Shown here: positions 12,301-25,417 of the stretch, one piece after another | Layout: each line of letters opens with the position of its first letter | Numbering within the stretch: the stretch's first letter is position 1 | Source: Calendula officinalis | Taxonomy: Eukaryota; Streptophyta; Magnoliopsida; Asterales; Asteraceae | NCBI GenBank assembly: GCA_963853835.1 | Contig: OY970830.1 | Location: 49,242,401 to 49,306,400, forward strand | Length of the DNA stretch: 64,000 nucleotides | Direction of reading: 5' to 3' | The notes under the pieces: generated by a model | Database searches by the model: none | What the model saw: only the letters and a program-made list of their open reading frames with translations | What the model was told of the DNA's origin: nothing | Position numbers and translations under genes: made by a program

Positions 12301-14742
12301 CCTTTAGCCTTGAGCCTTGAGCCTTGAGCATTGAGCCTTGAGCCTTGAGCCTTGAGCCTTGAGCCTTGAGCCTTGAGCCTTGAGCCTTGATCCTTTATCC
12401 TTGAGCCTTGAGCCTTGATCCTGGAGCCTGGAGCCTTGAGCCTCGAGCCTTGAGCCTTAAGCCTTGAGCCTTGAGCCTTGACCCTTGAGCCTTGAGCCTT
12501 GACCCTTGAGTGTTGAGCCTTGAGCCTTGACTTTTGAGCCTTGAGCCTTGAGCCTTGAGCCTTGAGCCTTGAGACTTGAGCCTTGAGCTTGGAGCCTGGA
12601 GCCTAGAGCCTAGAGCCTCGAGCCTCGAGCCTCGAGCCTCGAGCCTTGAGCCTTGAGCCTTGAGCCTTGAGCCTTGAGCCTTGAGCCTTGAGCCTTGAGC
12701 CTTGAGCCTTTTGACTTGATTCCTGACCCTTGAGCCATGACTTGAGCCTTGATCCTTGATCCTTGAGCCTTGAACCTTGAGCTTTGGGCCTTGAGCCTTG
12801 AGCCTTGAGCATTGAGCCTTGATCCTTGAGCCTTGAGCCTTGAGCCTTTTTCCTTAAACCTTGAGCCTTAAGCCTTGAGCGTTGAGCCTTGAGCTTTGAG
12901 CCTTGAGCCTTGAGCCTTGAGCCTTGACCCTTGAGCCTTGAGCCTTGAGACTTAAGCCTTGAGCCTTGAGCCAAGAGCCTTGACCCTTGACCCTTGACCC
13001 TTGACCCTTGACCCTTGACCCTTGACCCTTGACCCTTGAGCCTTCAGCCTTCGGCCTTGAGCCTTGAGACTTGAGCCTTGAGCCTTGACCCTTGAGCCTT
13101 CAGCCTTCGGCCTTGAGCCTTGAGACTTGAGCCTTGAGCCTTGAGCCTTGAGCCATATGCCTTTTTCCTTGTGTCCTGACCCTTGAGCCGTGACTTGAGC
13201 CTTGATCCTTGATCCTTAAGCCTTGAACCTTGAGCCTTGAGCCTTGAGCCTTGAGCCTTGAGCGTTGTGCCGTGACTTGAGCCTTGAGCCTTGAGCCTTG
13301 AGCCGTGACTTGAGCCTTGAGCCTTGAGCCTTTTTCCGTGAACCTTGAACCTTGAGCCTTAAGCCTTGAGCCTTGAGCCTTGAGCCTTGAGCCTTGAGCC
13401 TTGAGCCTTGAGCCTTGAGCCTTGAGCCTTGAGCCTTGAGCCTTGAGGCTTGAACCTTGAGCCTTGAGCCTTGAGACTTGAGCCTGGAGCCTTGAGCCTG
13501 GAGCCTCGAGCCCTGAGCCTTGAGCCTTGAGCCTTGAGCCTTGAGCCTTTTTCCTTGAGCCTTGAGCCGTGAGCCTTGAGCCTTGAGCCTTGAGCCTTGA
13601 GCCTTTTGACTTGATTCCTGACCCTTGAGCCATGACTTGAGCCTTGATCCTTGATCCTTGAGCCTTGAACCTTGAGCCTTGAGCCTTGAGCCTTGATCCT
13701 TGAGCATTGAGCCTTGATCCTTGAGCCTTGAGTCTTGAGCCTTGAGCCTTTTTCCTTAAACCTTGAGCCTTAAGCCTTGAGCCTTGAGCCTTGAGCTTTG
13801 AGCCTTGAGCCTTGAGCCTTGACCCTTGACCCTTGACCCTTGAGCCTTGAGCCTTAAGCCTTGAGCCTTGAGCCAAGAGCCTTGAGCCTTGAGCCTTGAC
13901 CCTTGACCCTTGAGCCTTCAGCCTTCGGCCTTGAGCCTTGAGCCTTGAGCCTTGAGCCTTGAGACTTGAGCCTTGAGACTTGAGCCTTAAGCCTTGAGCC
14001 TTGAGCCTTGAGCCTTGAGCCTTGAGCCATATACCTTTTGCCTTGTGTCCTGACCCTTGAGCCGTGACTTGAGCCTTGATCCTTGATCCTTGAGCCTTGA
14101 ACCTTGAGCCTTGAGCCTTGAGCCTTGAGCCTTGTGCCATGACTTGAGCCTTGAGCCTTGAGCCGTGACTTGAGCCTTGAGCCTTGAACCTTGAGCCTTG
14201 AGCCTTTTTCCGTGAACCTTGAACCTTGAGCCTTTAGCCTTTAGCCTTGAGCCTTGAGCCTTGAGCGTTGAGCCTTGAGCCTTGAGCCTTGAGCGTTGAG
14301 CCTTGAGCCTTGAGCCTTGAGCCTTGAGCGTTGAGCCTTGAGCCTTGAGCCTTGAGCCTTTAGCCTTGAGCCTTGAGCCTTGAGCATTGAGCCTTGAGCC
14401 TTGAGCCTTGAGCCTTGAGCCTTGAGCCTTGCGCCTTGAGCCTTGAGCCTTGAGCCTTGAGCCTTGAGCCTTGAGCCTTAAGCATTGTGCCTTGAGACTT
14501 GAGCCTTGAGCCTTGAGCCTTGAGCCTTGAGCCTTGAGCCTTGAGCCTTCAGCCTTGAGCCTTGAGCCTTAAGCCTTGAGCCTTGAGCCTTGAGCCTGGA
14601 GCCTCGAGCCCTGAGCCTTGAGCCTTGAGCCTTGAGCTTTGAGCCTTGAGCCTTGAGCCTTGAGCCTTGAGTCGTGAGCCTTGAGCCTTGAGCCTTGAGC
14701 CTTGAGCATTGAGCCTTGAGCCTTGAGCCTTGCGCCTTGAGC

Positions 14743-17700
14743 CTTTTTCCGTGAACCTTGAACCTTGAGCCTTAAGCCTTGAGCCTTGAGCCTTAAGCCT
14801 TGAGCCTTGAGCCTTTAGCCTTGAGCCTTGAGCCTTGAGCCAGGAGCCTCGAGCCAGGAGCCTGGAGCCTCGAGCCTCGAGCCTCGAGCCTTGACCCTTG
14901 ACCCTTTAGCCTTGAACCTTGAGACTTGACCCTTGATCCTATAGCATTTTTCCTTTTGCCTTGAACCTGGAGCCTTGAGCCTTAAGCGTTGAGCCTTGAA
15001 CCTTGAACCTTGAACGTTGAGCCTTAAGCCTTGAGCCTTGAGCCCTGAGACTTGACTCTGAGCTTCGAGCCCTGAGCCTTGAGCCCTGAGCCTTGAGCCT
15101 TGAGTCTTGAGCCTCGAGCCTGGAGCCTCGAGCCTCGAGCCTGGAGCCTGGAGCCTCGAGCCTCGAGCCTCAAGCCTCGAGCCTCGAGCTTCGAGCCTCG
15201 AGCCTTGAGCCTTGACCCTTTAGCCTTGAACATTGAGCCTTGAGCCTTGATCCTTGAGCATTTTTCCTTTTGCCTTGAACCTGGAGCCTTGAGCCTTAAG
15301 CCTCAAGCCTTGAACCTTGAACCTTGAATGTTGAGCCTTGAGCCTTGAGCCTTGAGCCCTAAGACTTGACCCTGAGCTTCGATCCCTGAGCCTTGAGCCT
15401 TGAGCATTGAGCCTTGAGCCTTGAGCCTTGAGCCTTGAGCCTTTAGCCTTGAGCCTTGAGCCTTGAGCCTTGAGCCTTGAGCCTTGAGCCTTGAGCCTTG
15501 AGCCTTGAGCCTTGAGCCTTGAGCCTTGAGCCTGGAGCCTTGAGTTATGAGCCTTGAGCCTTGAGCCTTGAGCCTTGAGCCTTGAGACTTGATCCTTGAT
15601 CCTTGAGCCTTGAGCCTTGAGCCTGGAGCCTGGAGCCTCGAGCCTTGAGCCTTGACCCTTGACCCTTGAGCCTTGACCCTTGACCCTTGACCCTTGAGCC
15701 TTGAGACATGACCCTTGACCCTTGACCCTTGACCCTTGACCCTTGAGTGTTGAGCCTTGAGCCTTGACTTTGGAGCCTTGACCCTTGAGCAGTGACTTGA
15801 GCCTTGAGCCTTGAGCCTTGAGCCTTGAGCCTTGATCCTTGATCCTTTATCCTTGAGCCTTGAGCCTTGATCCTGGAGCCTGGAGCCTTGAGCCTCGAGC
15901 CTTGAGCCTTAAGCCTTGAGCCTTGAGCCTTGACCCTTGAGCCTTGAGCCTTGACCCTTGAGTGTTGAGCCTTGAGCCTTGACTTTTGAGCCTTGAGCCT
16001 TGAGCCTTGAGCCTTGAGCCTTGAGACTTGAGCCTTGAGCTTGGAGCCTGGAGCCTAGAGCCTAGAGCCTCGAGCCTCGAGCCTCGAGCCTCGAGCCTTG
16101 AGCCTTGAGCCTTGAGCCTTGAGCCTTTTTCCTTGAGCCTTGAGCCTTGAGCCTTGAGCCTTTTGACTTGATTCCTGACCCTTGAGCCATGACTTGAGCC
16201 TTGATCCTTGATCCTTGAGCCTTGAACCTTGAGCTTTGGGCCTTGAGCCTTGAGCCTTGAGCCTTGAGCATTGAGCCTTGATCCTTGAGCCTTGAGCCTT
16301 GAGCCTTTTTCCTTAAACCTTGAGCCTTAAGCCTTGAGCCTTGAGCCTTGAGCTTTGAGCCTTGAGCCTTGAGCCTTGAGCCTTGACCCTTGAGCCTTGA
16401 GCCTTGAGACTTAAGCCTTGAGCCTTGAGCCAAGAGCCTTGACCCTTGACCCTTGACCCTTGACCCTTGACCCTTGACCCTTGACCCTTGAGCCTTCAGC
16501 CTTCGGCCTTGAGCCTTGAGACTTGAGCCTTGAGCCTTGAGCCTTGAGCCATATGCCTTTTTCCTTGTGTCCTGACCCTTGAGCCGTGACTTGAGCCTTG
16601 ATCCTTGATCCTTAAGCCTTGAACCTTGAGCCTTGAGCCTTGAGCCTTGAGCCTTGAGCGTTGTGCCGTGACTTGAGCCTTGAGCCTTGAGCCTTGAGCC
16701 GTGACTTGAGCCTTGAGCCTTGAGCCTTTTTCCGTGAACCTTGAACCTTGAGCCTTAAGCCTTGAGCCTTGAGCCTTGAGCCTTGAGCCTTGAGCCTTGA
16801 GCCTTGAGGCTTGAACCTTGAGCCTTGAGCCTTGAGACTTGAGCCTGGAGCCTTGAGCCTGGAGCCTCGAGCCCTGAGCCTTGAGCCTTGAGCCTTGAGC
16901 CTTGAGCCTTTTTCCTTGAGCCTTGAGCCGTGAGCCTTGAGCCTTGAGCCTTGAGCCTTGAGCCTTGAGCCTTGAGCCTTTTGACTTGATTCCTGACCCT
17001 TGAGCCATGACTTGAGCCTTGATCCTTGATCCTTGAGCCTTGAACCTTGAGCCTTGAGCCTTGAGCCTTGAGCCTTGATCCTTGAGCATTGAGCCTTGAT
17101 CCTTGAGCCTTGAGCCTTGAGCCTTGAGCCTTTTTCCTTAAACCTTGAGCCTTAAGCCTTGAGCCTTGAGCCTTGAGCTTTGAGCCTTGAGCCTTGAGCC
17201 TTGACCCTTGACCCTTGACCCTTGAGCCTTAAGCCTTGAGCCTTGAGCCAAGAGCCTTGAGCCTTGAGCCTTGACCCTTGACCCTTGAGCCTTCAGCCTT
17301 CGGCCTTGAGCCTTGAGCCTTGAGCCTTGAGCCTTGAGACTTGAGCCTTGAGACTTGAGCCTTAAGCCTTGAGCCTTGAGCCTTGAGCCTTGAGCCTTGA
17401 GCCTTGAGCCATATACCTTTTGCCTTGTGTCCTGACCCTTGAGCCGTGACTTGAGCCTTGATCCTTGATCCTTGAGCCTTGAACCTTGAGCCTTGAGCCT
17501 TGAGCCTTGAGCCTTGTGCCATGACTTGAGCCTTGAGCCTTGAGCCGTGACTTGAGCCTTGAGCCTTGAACCTTGAGCCTTGAGCCTTTTTCCGTGAACC
17601 TTGAACCTTGAGCCTTTAGCCTTGAGCCTTGAGCCTTGAGCGTTGAGCCTTGAGCCTTGAGCCTTGAGCGTTGAGCCTTGAGCCTTGAGCCTTGAGCCTT

Positions 17701-17750
17701 GAGCGTTGAGCCTTGAGCCTTGAGCCTTGAGCCTTTAGCCTTGAGCCTTG
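14743..17750. repeat. Long duplication, copy 2 (offset ~5.48 kb)
   Basis: Counterpart of the block starting at 9267. It begins with the same CTTTTTCCGTGAACC word, followed by the same CAGGAGCCTCGAGCCAGG pattern and the ATAGCATTTT word at 14941. Differences are mostly single-base changes, such as CATTTTTCC here against CATTTTGCC in copy 1, and a changed number of identical heptamers. The ends are approximate. Confidence 0.6.
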
Positions 17751-19743
17751 AGCCTTGAGCATTGAGCCTTGAGCCTTGAGCCTTGAGCCTTGAGCCTTGA
17801 GCCTTGAGCCTTGCGCCTTGAGCCTTGAGCCTTGAGCCTTGAGCCTTGAGCCTTGAGCCTTAAGCATTGTGCCTTGAGACTTGAGCCTTGAGCCTTGAGC
17901 CTTGAGCCTTGAGCCTTGAGCCTTCAGCCTTGAGCCTTGAGCCTTAAGCCTTGAGCCTTGAGCCTTGAGCCTGGAGCCTCGAGCCCTGAGCCCTGAGCCT
18001 TGCGCCTTGAGCCTTGAGCTTTGAGCCTTGAGCCTTGAGCCTTGAGCCTTGAGTCGTGAGCCTTGAGCCTTGAGCCTTGAGCCTTGAGCATTGAGCCTTG
18101 AGCCTTGAGCCTTGCGCCTTGAGCCTTGAGCCTTGAGCCTTGAGCCTTGAGCATTGAGCCTTGAGCCTTGAGCCTTGAGCCTTGAGCCTTGAGCCTTCAG
18201 CCTTCTGCCTTGAGCCTTGAGCCTTGAGCCTTGAGCCTTCAGCCTGGAGCCTTGAGCTTCGAGCCTTGAGCCTTGAGCCTTGAGTCTTGAGCCTCGAGCC
18301 TTGAGCCTTGAGACTTGAGCCTTTTGCCTTGAGTCCTGACCCTTGAGCCGTGACTTGAGCCTTGATCCATGATCCTTGAGCCTTGAGCCTTGAGCCTTGA
18401 ACCTTGAGCCTTGAGCCTTGAACGTTGTGCCTTGAGCATTTTGCCTTTTGCCTTGAACCTGGAGCCTTGACCCTTGAACCTTGAACCTTGAACGTTGAGC
18501 CTTGGGCCTTGAGCCTTGAGCCCTGAGACTTGACCCTGGAGCGTCGACCCCTGAGCGTCGACCCCTGAGCGTTGAGCCTTGAGCTTTGAGCTTTGAGCTT
18601 TGAGCTTTGAGCCTTGAGCCTTGAGCCTTGAGCCTGGAGCCTTGAGCCTTGAGCCTTGAGCCTTGAGCCTTGAGCCTTGAGCCTTGAGCATTGAGCCTTG
18701 AGCCTTGAGCCTTAAGCCTTGAGCCTTGAGCCTTGAGCCTTGAGCCTTGAGCCTTGAGCCTTGAGCCTTGAGCATTGAGCCTTGAGCCTTGAGCCTTGAG
18801 CCTTGAGCCTTGAGACATGAGCCTTGACCCTTGACCCTTGACCCTTGAGTGTTGAGCCTTGAGCCTTGACTTTTGAGCCTTGACCCATGAGTAGTGACTT
18901 GAGCCTTGAGCCTTGAGCCTTGAGCCATATGCATTTTGCCTTGTGTCCTGACCCTTGAGCCGTGACTTGAGCCTTGATCCTTGAGCCTTGAGCCTTGAGC
19001 CATGAGCCTTGAGCCTTGAGCCTTGAGCCTTGAGCCTTGAGCCTTGAGCCTTGAGCCTTGAGCCGTGACTTGAGCCTTGAGCCTTGAGCCGTGACTTGAG
19101 CCTTGAGCCTTGAGCCTTGAGCCTTTTTCCGTGAACCTTGAACCTTGAGCCTTAAGCCTTGAGCCTTGAGTCTTAAGCCTTGAGCCTTGAGCCTTTAGCC
19201 TTGAGCCTTGAGCCTTGAGCCTTGAGCCTTGAGCCAGGAGCCTCGAGCCAGGAGCCTGGAGCCTCGAGCCTCGAGCCTCGAGCCTTGACCCTTGACCCTT
19301 TAGCCTTGAACCTTGAGCCTTGACCCTTGATCCTATAGCATTTTGCCTTTTGCCTTGAACCTGGAGCCTTGAGCCTTAAGCGTTGAGCCTTGAACCTTGA
19401 ACCTTGAACGTTGAGCCTTAAGCCTTGAGCCTTGAGCCCTGAGACTTGACCCTGAGCTTCGAGCCCTGAGCGTTGAGCCATGAGCCTTGAGTCTTGAGTC
19501 TTGAGCCTCGAGCCTGGAGCCTGGAGCCTCGAGCCTCGAGCCTCGAGCCTCGAGCCTCAAGCCTCGAGCCTCGAGCTTCGAGCCTCGAGCCTTGAGCCTT
19601 GACCCTTTAGCCTTGAACATTGAGCCTTGAGCCTTGATCCTTGAGCATTTTTCCTTTTGCCTTGAACCTGGAGCCTTGAGCCTTAAGCCTCAAGCCTTGA
19701 ACCTTGAACCTTGAATGTTGAGCCTTGAGCCTTGAGCCTTGAG

Positions 19744-22700
19744 CCCTAAGACTTGACCCTGAGCTTCGATCCCTGAGCCTTGAGCCTTGAGCATTGAGCC
19801 TTGAGCCTTGAGCCTTGAGCCTTGAGCCTTTAGCCTTGAGCCTTGAGCCTTGAGCCTTGAGCCTTGAGCCTTGAGTCTTGAGCCTGGAGCCTTGAGTTGT
19901 GAGCCTTTAGCCTTGAGCCTTGAGCCTTGAGCCTTCAGCCTTGAGACTTGATCCTTGATCCTTGAGCCTTGAGCCTTGAGCCTGGAGCCTGGAGCCTTGA
20001 GCCTCGAGCCTTGAGCCTTAAGCCTTGAGCCTTGACCCTTGACCCTTGAGCCTTGACCCTTGACCCTTGAGCCTTGAGACATGACCCTTGACCCTTGACC
20101 CTTGACCCTTGACCCTTGAGTGTTGAGCCTTGAGCCTTGACTTTGGAGCCTTGACCCTTGAGCAGTGACTTGAGCCTTGAGCCTTGAGCCTTGAGCCTTG
20201 ATCCTTGATCCTTGATCCTTGAGCCTTGAGCCTTGATCCTGGAGCCTGGAGCCTTGAGCCTCGAGCCTTGAGCCTTAAGCCTTGAGCCTTGAGCCTTGAC
20301 CCTTGAGCCTTGAGCCTTGACCCTTGAGTGTTGAGCCTTGAGCCTTGACTTTTGAGCCTTGACCCTTGAGCAGTGACTTGAGCCTTGAGCCTTGACCCTT
20401 GAGCCTTGAGCCTTGAGCCATGAGCCTTGAGACATGAGCAATGAGCCTTGACCCTTCACCCTTGACCCTTGAGTGTTGACCCTTGAGCCTTGACTTTTGA
20501 GCCTTGAGCCGTGACTTGAGCCTTGAGCCTTGAGCCTTTTTCCATGAACCTTGAACCTTGAGCCTTAAGCCTTGAGCCTTGAGCCTTGAGCCTTGAGCCT
20601 TGAGCCTTGAGCCTTGAGCCTGGAGCCTCGAGCCCTGAGCCTTGAGCCTTGAGCCTTGAGCTTTGAGCCTTGAGCCTTGAGCCTTGAGCCTTGAGTCGTG
20701 AGCCTTGAGCCTTGAGCCTTGAGCCTTGAGCCTTGAGCCTTGAGCCTTGAGCCTTGAGCCTTGAGCCTTGAGCCTTGAGCCTTGAGCATTGAGCCTTGAG
20801 CCTTGAGCCTTGAGCCTTGAGCCTTGAGCCTTGAGACATGAGCCTTGACCCTTGACCCTTGACCCTTGAGTGTTGAGCCTTGAGCCTTGACTTTTGAGCC
20901 TTGACCCATGAGTAGTGACTTGAGCCTTGAGCCTTGAGCCTTGAGCCTTGAGCCATATGCATTTTGCCTTGTGTCCTGACCCTTGAGCCATGACTTGAGC
21001 CTTGATCCTTGAGCCTTGAGCCTTGAGCCTTGAGCCTTGAGCCTTGAGCCTTGAGCCTTGAGCCTTGAGCCTTGAGCCGTGACTTGAGCCTTGAGCCTTG
21101 AGCCGTGACTTGAGCCTTGATCCTTGAGCCTTGAGCCTTGAGCCTTGAGCCTTGAGCCTTGAGCCGTGACTTGAGCCTTGAGCCTTGAGCCGTGACTTGA
21201 GCCTTGAGCCTTGAGCCTTTTTCCGTGAACCTTGAACCTTGAGCCTTAAGCCTTGAGCCTTGAGCCTTAAGCCTTGAGCCTTGAGCCTTTAGCCTTGAGC
21301 CTTGAGCCTTGAGCCTTGAGCCTTGAGCCAGGAGCCTGGAGCCAGGAGCCTGGAGCCTCGAGCCTCGAGCCTCGAGCCTTGACCCTTGACCCTTTAGCCT
21401 TGAACCTTGAGCCTTGACCCTTGATCCTATAGCATTTTGCCTTTTGCCTTGAACCTGGAGCCTTGAGCTTTAAGCGTTGAGCCTTGAACCTTGAACCTTG
21501 AACGTTGAGCCTTAATCCTTGAGCCTTGAGCCCTGAGACTTGACCCTGAGCTTCGAGCCCTGAGCCTTGAGCCCTGAGCCTTGAGCCTTGAGTCTTGAGC
21601 CTCGAGCCTGGAGCCTCGAGCCTGGAGCCTCGAGCCTCGAGCCTCGAGCCTCAAGCCTCGAGCCTCGAGCTTCGAGCCTCGAGCCTTGAGCCTTGACCCT
21701 TTAGCCTTGAACATTGAGCCTTGAGCCTTGATCCTTGAGCATTTTTCCTTTTGCCTTGAACCTGGAGCCTTGAGCCTTAAGCCTCAAGCCTTGAACCTTG
21801 AACCTTGAATGTTGAGCCTTGAGCCTTGAGCCTTGAGCCCTAAGACTTGACCCTGAGCTTCGATCCCTGAGCCTTGAGCCTTGAGCATTGAGCCTTGAGC
21901 CTTGAGCCTTGAGCCTTTAGCCTTGAGCCTTGAGCCTTGAGCCTTGAGCCTTGAGCCTTGAGCCTTGAGCCTTGAGCCTTGAGCCTTGAGCCTTGAGCCT
22001 TGAGCCTGGAGCCTTGAGTTGTGAGCCTTGAGCCTTGAGCCTTGAGCCTTGAGCCTTGAGCCTTGAGACTTGATCCTTGATCCTTGAGCCTTGAGCCTTG
22101 AGCCTGGAGCCTGGAGCCTTGAGCCTCGAGCCTTGAGCCTTAAGCCTTGAGCCTTGACCCTTGACCCTTGAGCCTTGACCCTTGACCCTTGACCCTTGAG
22201 CCTTGAGACATGACCCTTGACCCTTGACCCTTGACCCTTGACCCTTGAGTGTTGAGCCTTGAGCCTTGACTTTGGAGCCTTGACCCTTGAGCAGTGACTT
22301 GAGCCTTGAGCCTTGAGCCTTGATCCTTGATCCTTGATCCTTGATCCTTGAGCCTTGAGCCTTTATCCTGGAGCCTGGAGCCTTGAGCCTCGAGCCTTGA
22401 GCCTTAAGCCTTGAGCCTTGACCCTTGAGCCTTGAGCCTTGACCCTTGAGTGTTGAGCCTTGAGCCTTGACTTTTGAGCCTTGACCCTTGAGCAGTGACT
22501 TGAGCCTTGAGCCTTGACCCTTGACCCTTGAGCCTTGAGACTTGAGCCTTGAGCCATGAGCCTTGAGACATGAGCCTTCACCCTTCACCCTTGACCCTTG
22601 AGTGTTGACCCTTGAGCCTTGACTTTTGAGCCTTGAGCCGTGACTTGAGCCTTGAGCCTTGAGCCTTTTTCCATGAACCTTGAACCTTGAGCCTTAAGCC

Positions 22701-23886
22701 TTGAGCCTTGAGCCTTGAGCCTTGAGCCTGGAGCCTCGAGCCCTGAGCCGTGAGCCTTGAGCCTTGAGCCTTGAGCCTTGAGCCTTGAGCCTTGAGTCGT
22801 GAGCCTTGAGCCTTGAGCCTTGAGCCTTGAGCCTTGAGCCTTGAGCCTTGAGCCTTGAGCCTTGAGCCTTGAGCCTTGAGCCTTGAGCCTTGAGCCTTGA
22901 GCCTTGAGCCTTGAGCCTTGAGCCTTGAGCCTTGAGCATTGAGCCTTGAGCCTTGAGCCTTGAGCCTTGAGACATGAGGCTTGACCCTTGACCCTTGACC
23001 CTTGAGTGTTGAGCCTTGAGCCTTGACTTTTGAGCCTTGACCCATGAGTAGTGACTTGAGCCTTGAGCCTTGAGCCTTGAGCCTTGAGCCATATGCATTT
23101 TGCCTTGTGTCCTGACCCTTGAGCCGTGACTTGAGCCTTGATCCTTGAGCCTTGAGCCTTGAGCCTTGAGCCTTGAGCCTTGAGCCTTGAGCCTTGAGCC
23201 TTGAGCCTTGAGCCTTGAGCCGTGACTTGAGCCTTGAGCCTTGAGCCGTGACTTGAGCCTTGAGCCTTGAGCCTTGAGCCTTTTTCCGTGAACCTTGAAC
23301 CTTGAGCCTTAAGCCTTGAGCCTTGAGCCTTAAGCCTTGAGCCTTGAGCCTTTAGCCTTGAGCCTTGAGCCTTGAGCCTTGAGCCTTGAGCCAGGAGCCT
23401 CGAGCCAGGAGCCTGGAGCCTCGAGCCTCGAGCCTCGAGCCTTGACCCTTGACCCTTTAGCCTTGAACCTTGAGCCTTGACCCTTGATCCTATAGCATTT
23501 TGCCTTTTGCCTTGAACCTGGAGCCTTGAGCCTTAAGCGTTGAGCCTTGAACCTTGAACCTTGAACGTTGAGCCTTAAGCCTTGAGCCTTGAGCCCTGAG
23601 ACTTGACCCTGAGCTTCGAGCCCTGAGCCTTGAGCCCTGAGCCTTGAGCCTTGAGTCTTGAGCCTCGAGCCTGGAGCCTGGAGCCTCGAGCCTGGAGCCT
23701 CGAGCCTCGAGCCTCGAGCCTCGAGCTTCGAGCCTCGAGCCTTGAGCCTTGACCCTTTAGCCTTGAACATTGAGCCTTGATCCTTGAGCATTTTTCCTTT
23801 TGCCTTGAACCTGGAGCCTTGAGCCTTAAGCCTCAAGCCTTGAACCTTGAACCTTGAATGTTGAGCCTTGAGCCTTGAGCCTTGAG
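19744..23886. repeat. Two consecutive ~2.07 kb higher-order repeat units
   Basis: This is the clearest head-to-tail pair of long units in the heptamer array. CCCTAAGACTTGACCC starts units at 19744 and 21838, and the next one starts at 23887, giving lengths of 2094 and 2049 bp. The second landmark (ATAGCATTTT at 19335, 21429 and 23492) gives 2094 and 2063 bp. The landmarks between these points keep the same order in both units. Length differences are close to multiples of 7 bp, as expected for heptamer slippage inside a conserved long unit. Confidence 0.75.
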
Positions 23887-25362
23887 CCCTAAGACTTGAC
23901 CCTGAGCTTCGATCCCTGAGCCTTGAGCCTTGAGCATTGAGCCTTGAGCCTTGAGCCTTGAGCCTTTAGCCTTGAGCCTTGAGCCTTGAGCCTTGAGCCT
24001 TGAGCCTTGAGCCTTGAGCCTTGAGCCTTGAGCCTTGAGCCTTGAGCCTTGAGCCTGGAGCCTTGAGTTGTGAGCCTTGAGCCTTGAGACTTGAGCCTTG
24101 AGCCTTGAGACTTGATCCTTGATCCTTGAGCCTTGAGCCTTGAGCCTGGAGCCTGGAGCCTTGCGCCTCGAGCCTTGAGCCTTAAGCCTTGAGCCTTGAC
24201 CCTTGACCCTTGAGCCTTGACCCTTGACCCTTGAGCCATGAGACATGACCCTTGACCCTTGACCCTTGACCCTTGACCCTTGAGTGTTGAGACTTGAGCC
24301 TTGACTTTGGAGCCTTGACCCTTGAGCAGTGACTTGAGCCTTGAGCCTTGAGCCTTGAGCCTTGATCCTTGATCCTTGATCCTTGATCCTTGAGCCTTGA
24401 GCCTTGATCCTGGAGCCTGGAGCCTTGAGCCTCGAGCCTTGAGCCTTAAGCCTTGAGCCTTGAGCCTTGGCCCTTGAGCCTTGAGCCTTGACCCTTGAGT
24501 GTTGAGCCTTGAGCCTTGACTTTTGAGCCTTGACCCTTGAGCAGTGACTTGAGCCTTGAGCCTTGACCCTTGAGCCTTGAGCCTTGAGCCATGAGCCTTG
24601 AGACATGAGCCTTGACCCTTCACCCTTGACCCTTGAGTGTTAACCCTTGAGCCTTGACTTTTGAGCCTTGAGACGTGACTTGAGCCTTGAGCCTTGAGCC
24701 TTTTTCCATGAACCTTGAACCTTGAGCCTTAAGCCTTGAGCCTTGAGCCTTGAGCCTTGAGCCTTGAGCCTTGAGCCTTGAGCCTTGAGCCTGGAGCCTC
24801 GAGCCCTGAGCCTTGAGCCTTGAGCCTTGAGCTTTGAGCCTTGAGCCTTGAGCCTTGAGCCTTGAGTCGTGAGCCTTGAGCCTTGAGCCTTGAGCCTGGA
24901 GCCTGGAGCCTCGAGCCTCGAGCCTCGAGCCTCGAACCTCGAGCCTCGAGCCTTGACCCTTGACCCTTGACCCTTGACCCTTGAGCCTTGAGCCTTGAGC
25001 CTTGAGCCTTGAGCCTTTTTCCTTGAGCCTTGAGCCTTGAGCCTTGAGCCTTGAGCCTTGAGCCTTGAGCCTTATGACTTGATTCCTGACCCTTGAGCCA
25101 TGACTTGAGCCTTGATCCTTTATCCTTGATCCTTGAACCTTGAGCCTTGAGCCTTGAGCATTGAGCCTTGATCCTTGAGCCTTGAGCCTTGAGCCTTGAG
25201 CCTTGAGCCTTTTTCCTTAAACCTTGACCCTTGAGCCTTGAGCCTTGAGCCTTGAGCCTTGAGCCAAGAGCCTTGAGCCTTGACCCTTGACCCTTGAGCC
25301 TTCAGCCTTCGGCCTTGAGCCTTGAGCCTTGAGACTTGAACCTTGAGCCTTGAGCCTTGAGC

Positions 25363-25417
25363 CTCGAGCCTCGAGCCTCGAGCCTCGAGCCTCGAGCCTC
25401 GAGCCTCGAGCCTCGAG
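25363..25417. repeat. Uninterrupted CTCGAG-type heptamer run
   Basis: Eight consecutive CCTCGAG units with no TTGAG variant between them, followed by CTCGGG and further CTCGAG units. Each unit contains the palindrome CTCGAG with a central CpG. Confidence 0.85.

Larger units (their letters stand above)
2451..24890. repeat. CCTTGAG heptamer array with ~2.05-2.4 kb higher-order repeats
   Basis: About 22 kb of 7-bp tandem repeats in which rare variant words recur at long, regular distances. CCCTAAGACTTGACCC begins at 4483, 6856, 9877, 15357, 19744, 21838 and 23887. ATAGCATTTT begins at 9461, 14941, 19335, 21429 and 23492. The shortest spacings are 2049-2094 bp; others are 2373, 3021, 4387 and 5480 bp. 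Each long unit carries the same order of landmarks: a CTCGAG/CTGGAG tract, a CCCTTTAG word, the ATAGCATTTT word, GAGCTTCGA words, a run of TTGACCC, a GAGTGTTGAG word, then CTTTTTCC(G/A)TGAACC. Units of 5 bp (for example GTGAC between two heptamers) break the 7-bp phase at fixed places. No gene, RNA gene or mobile element is seen in it. Confidence 0.9.
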
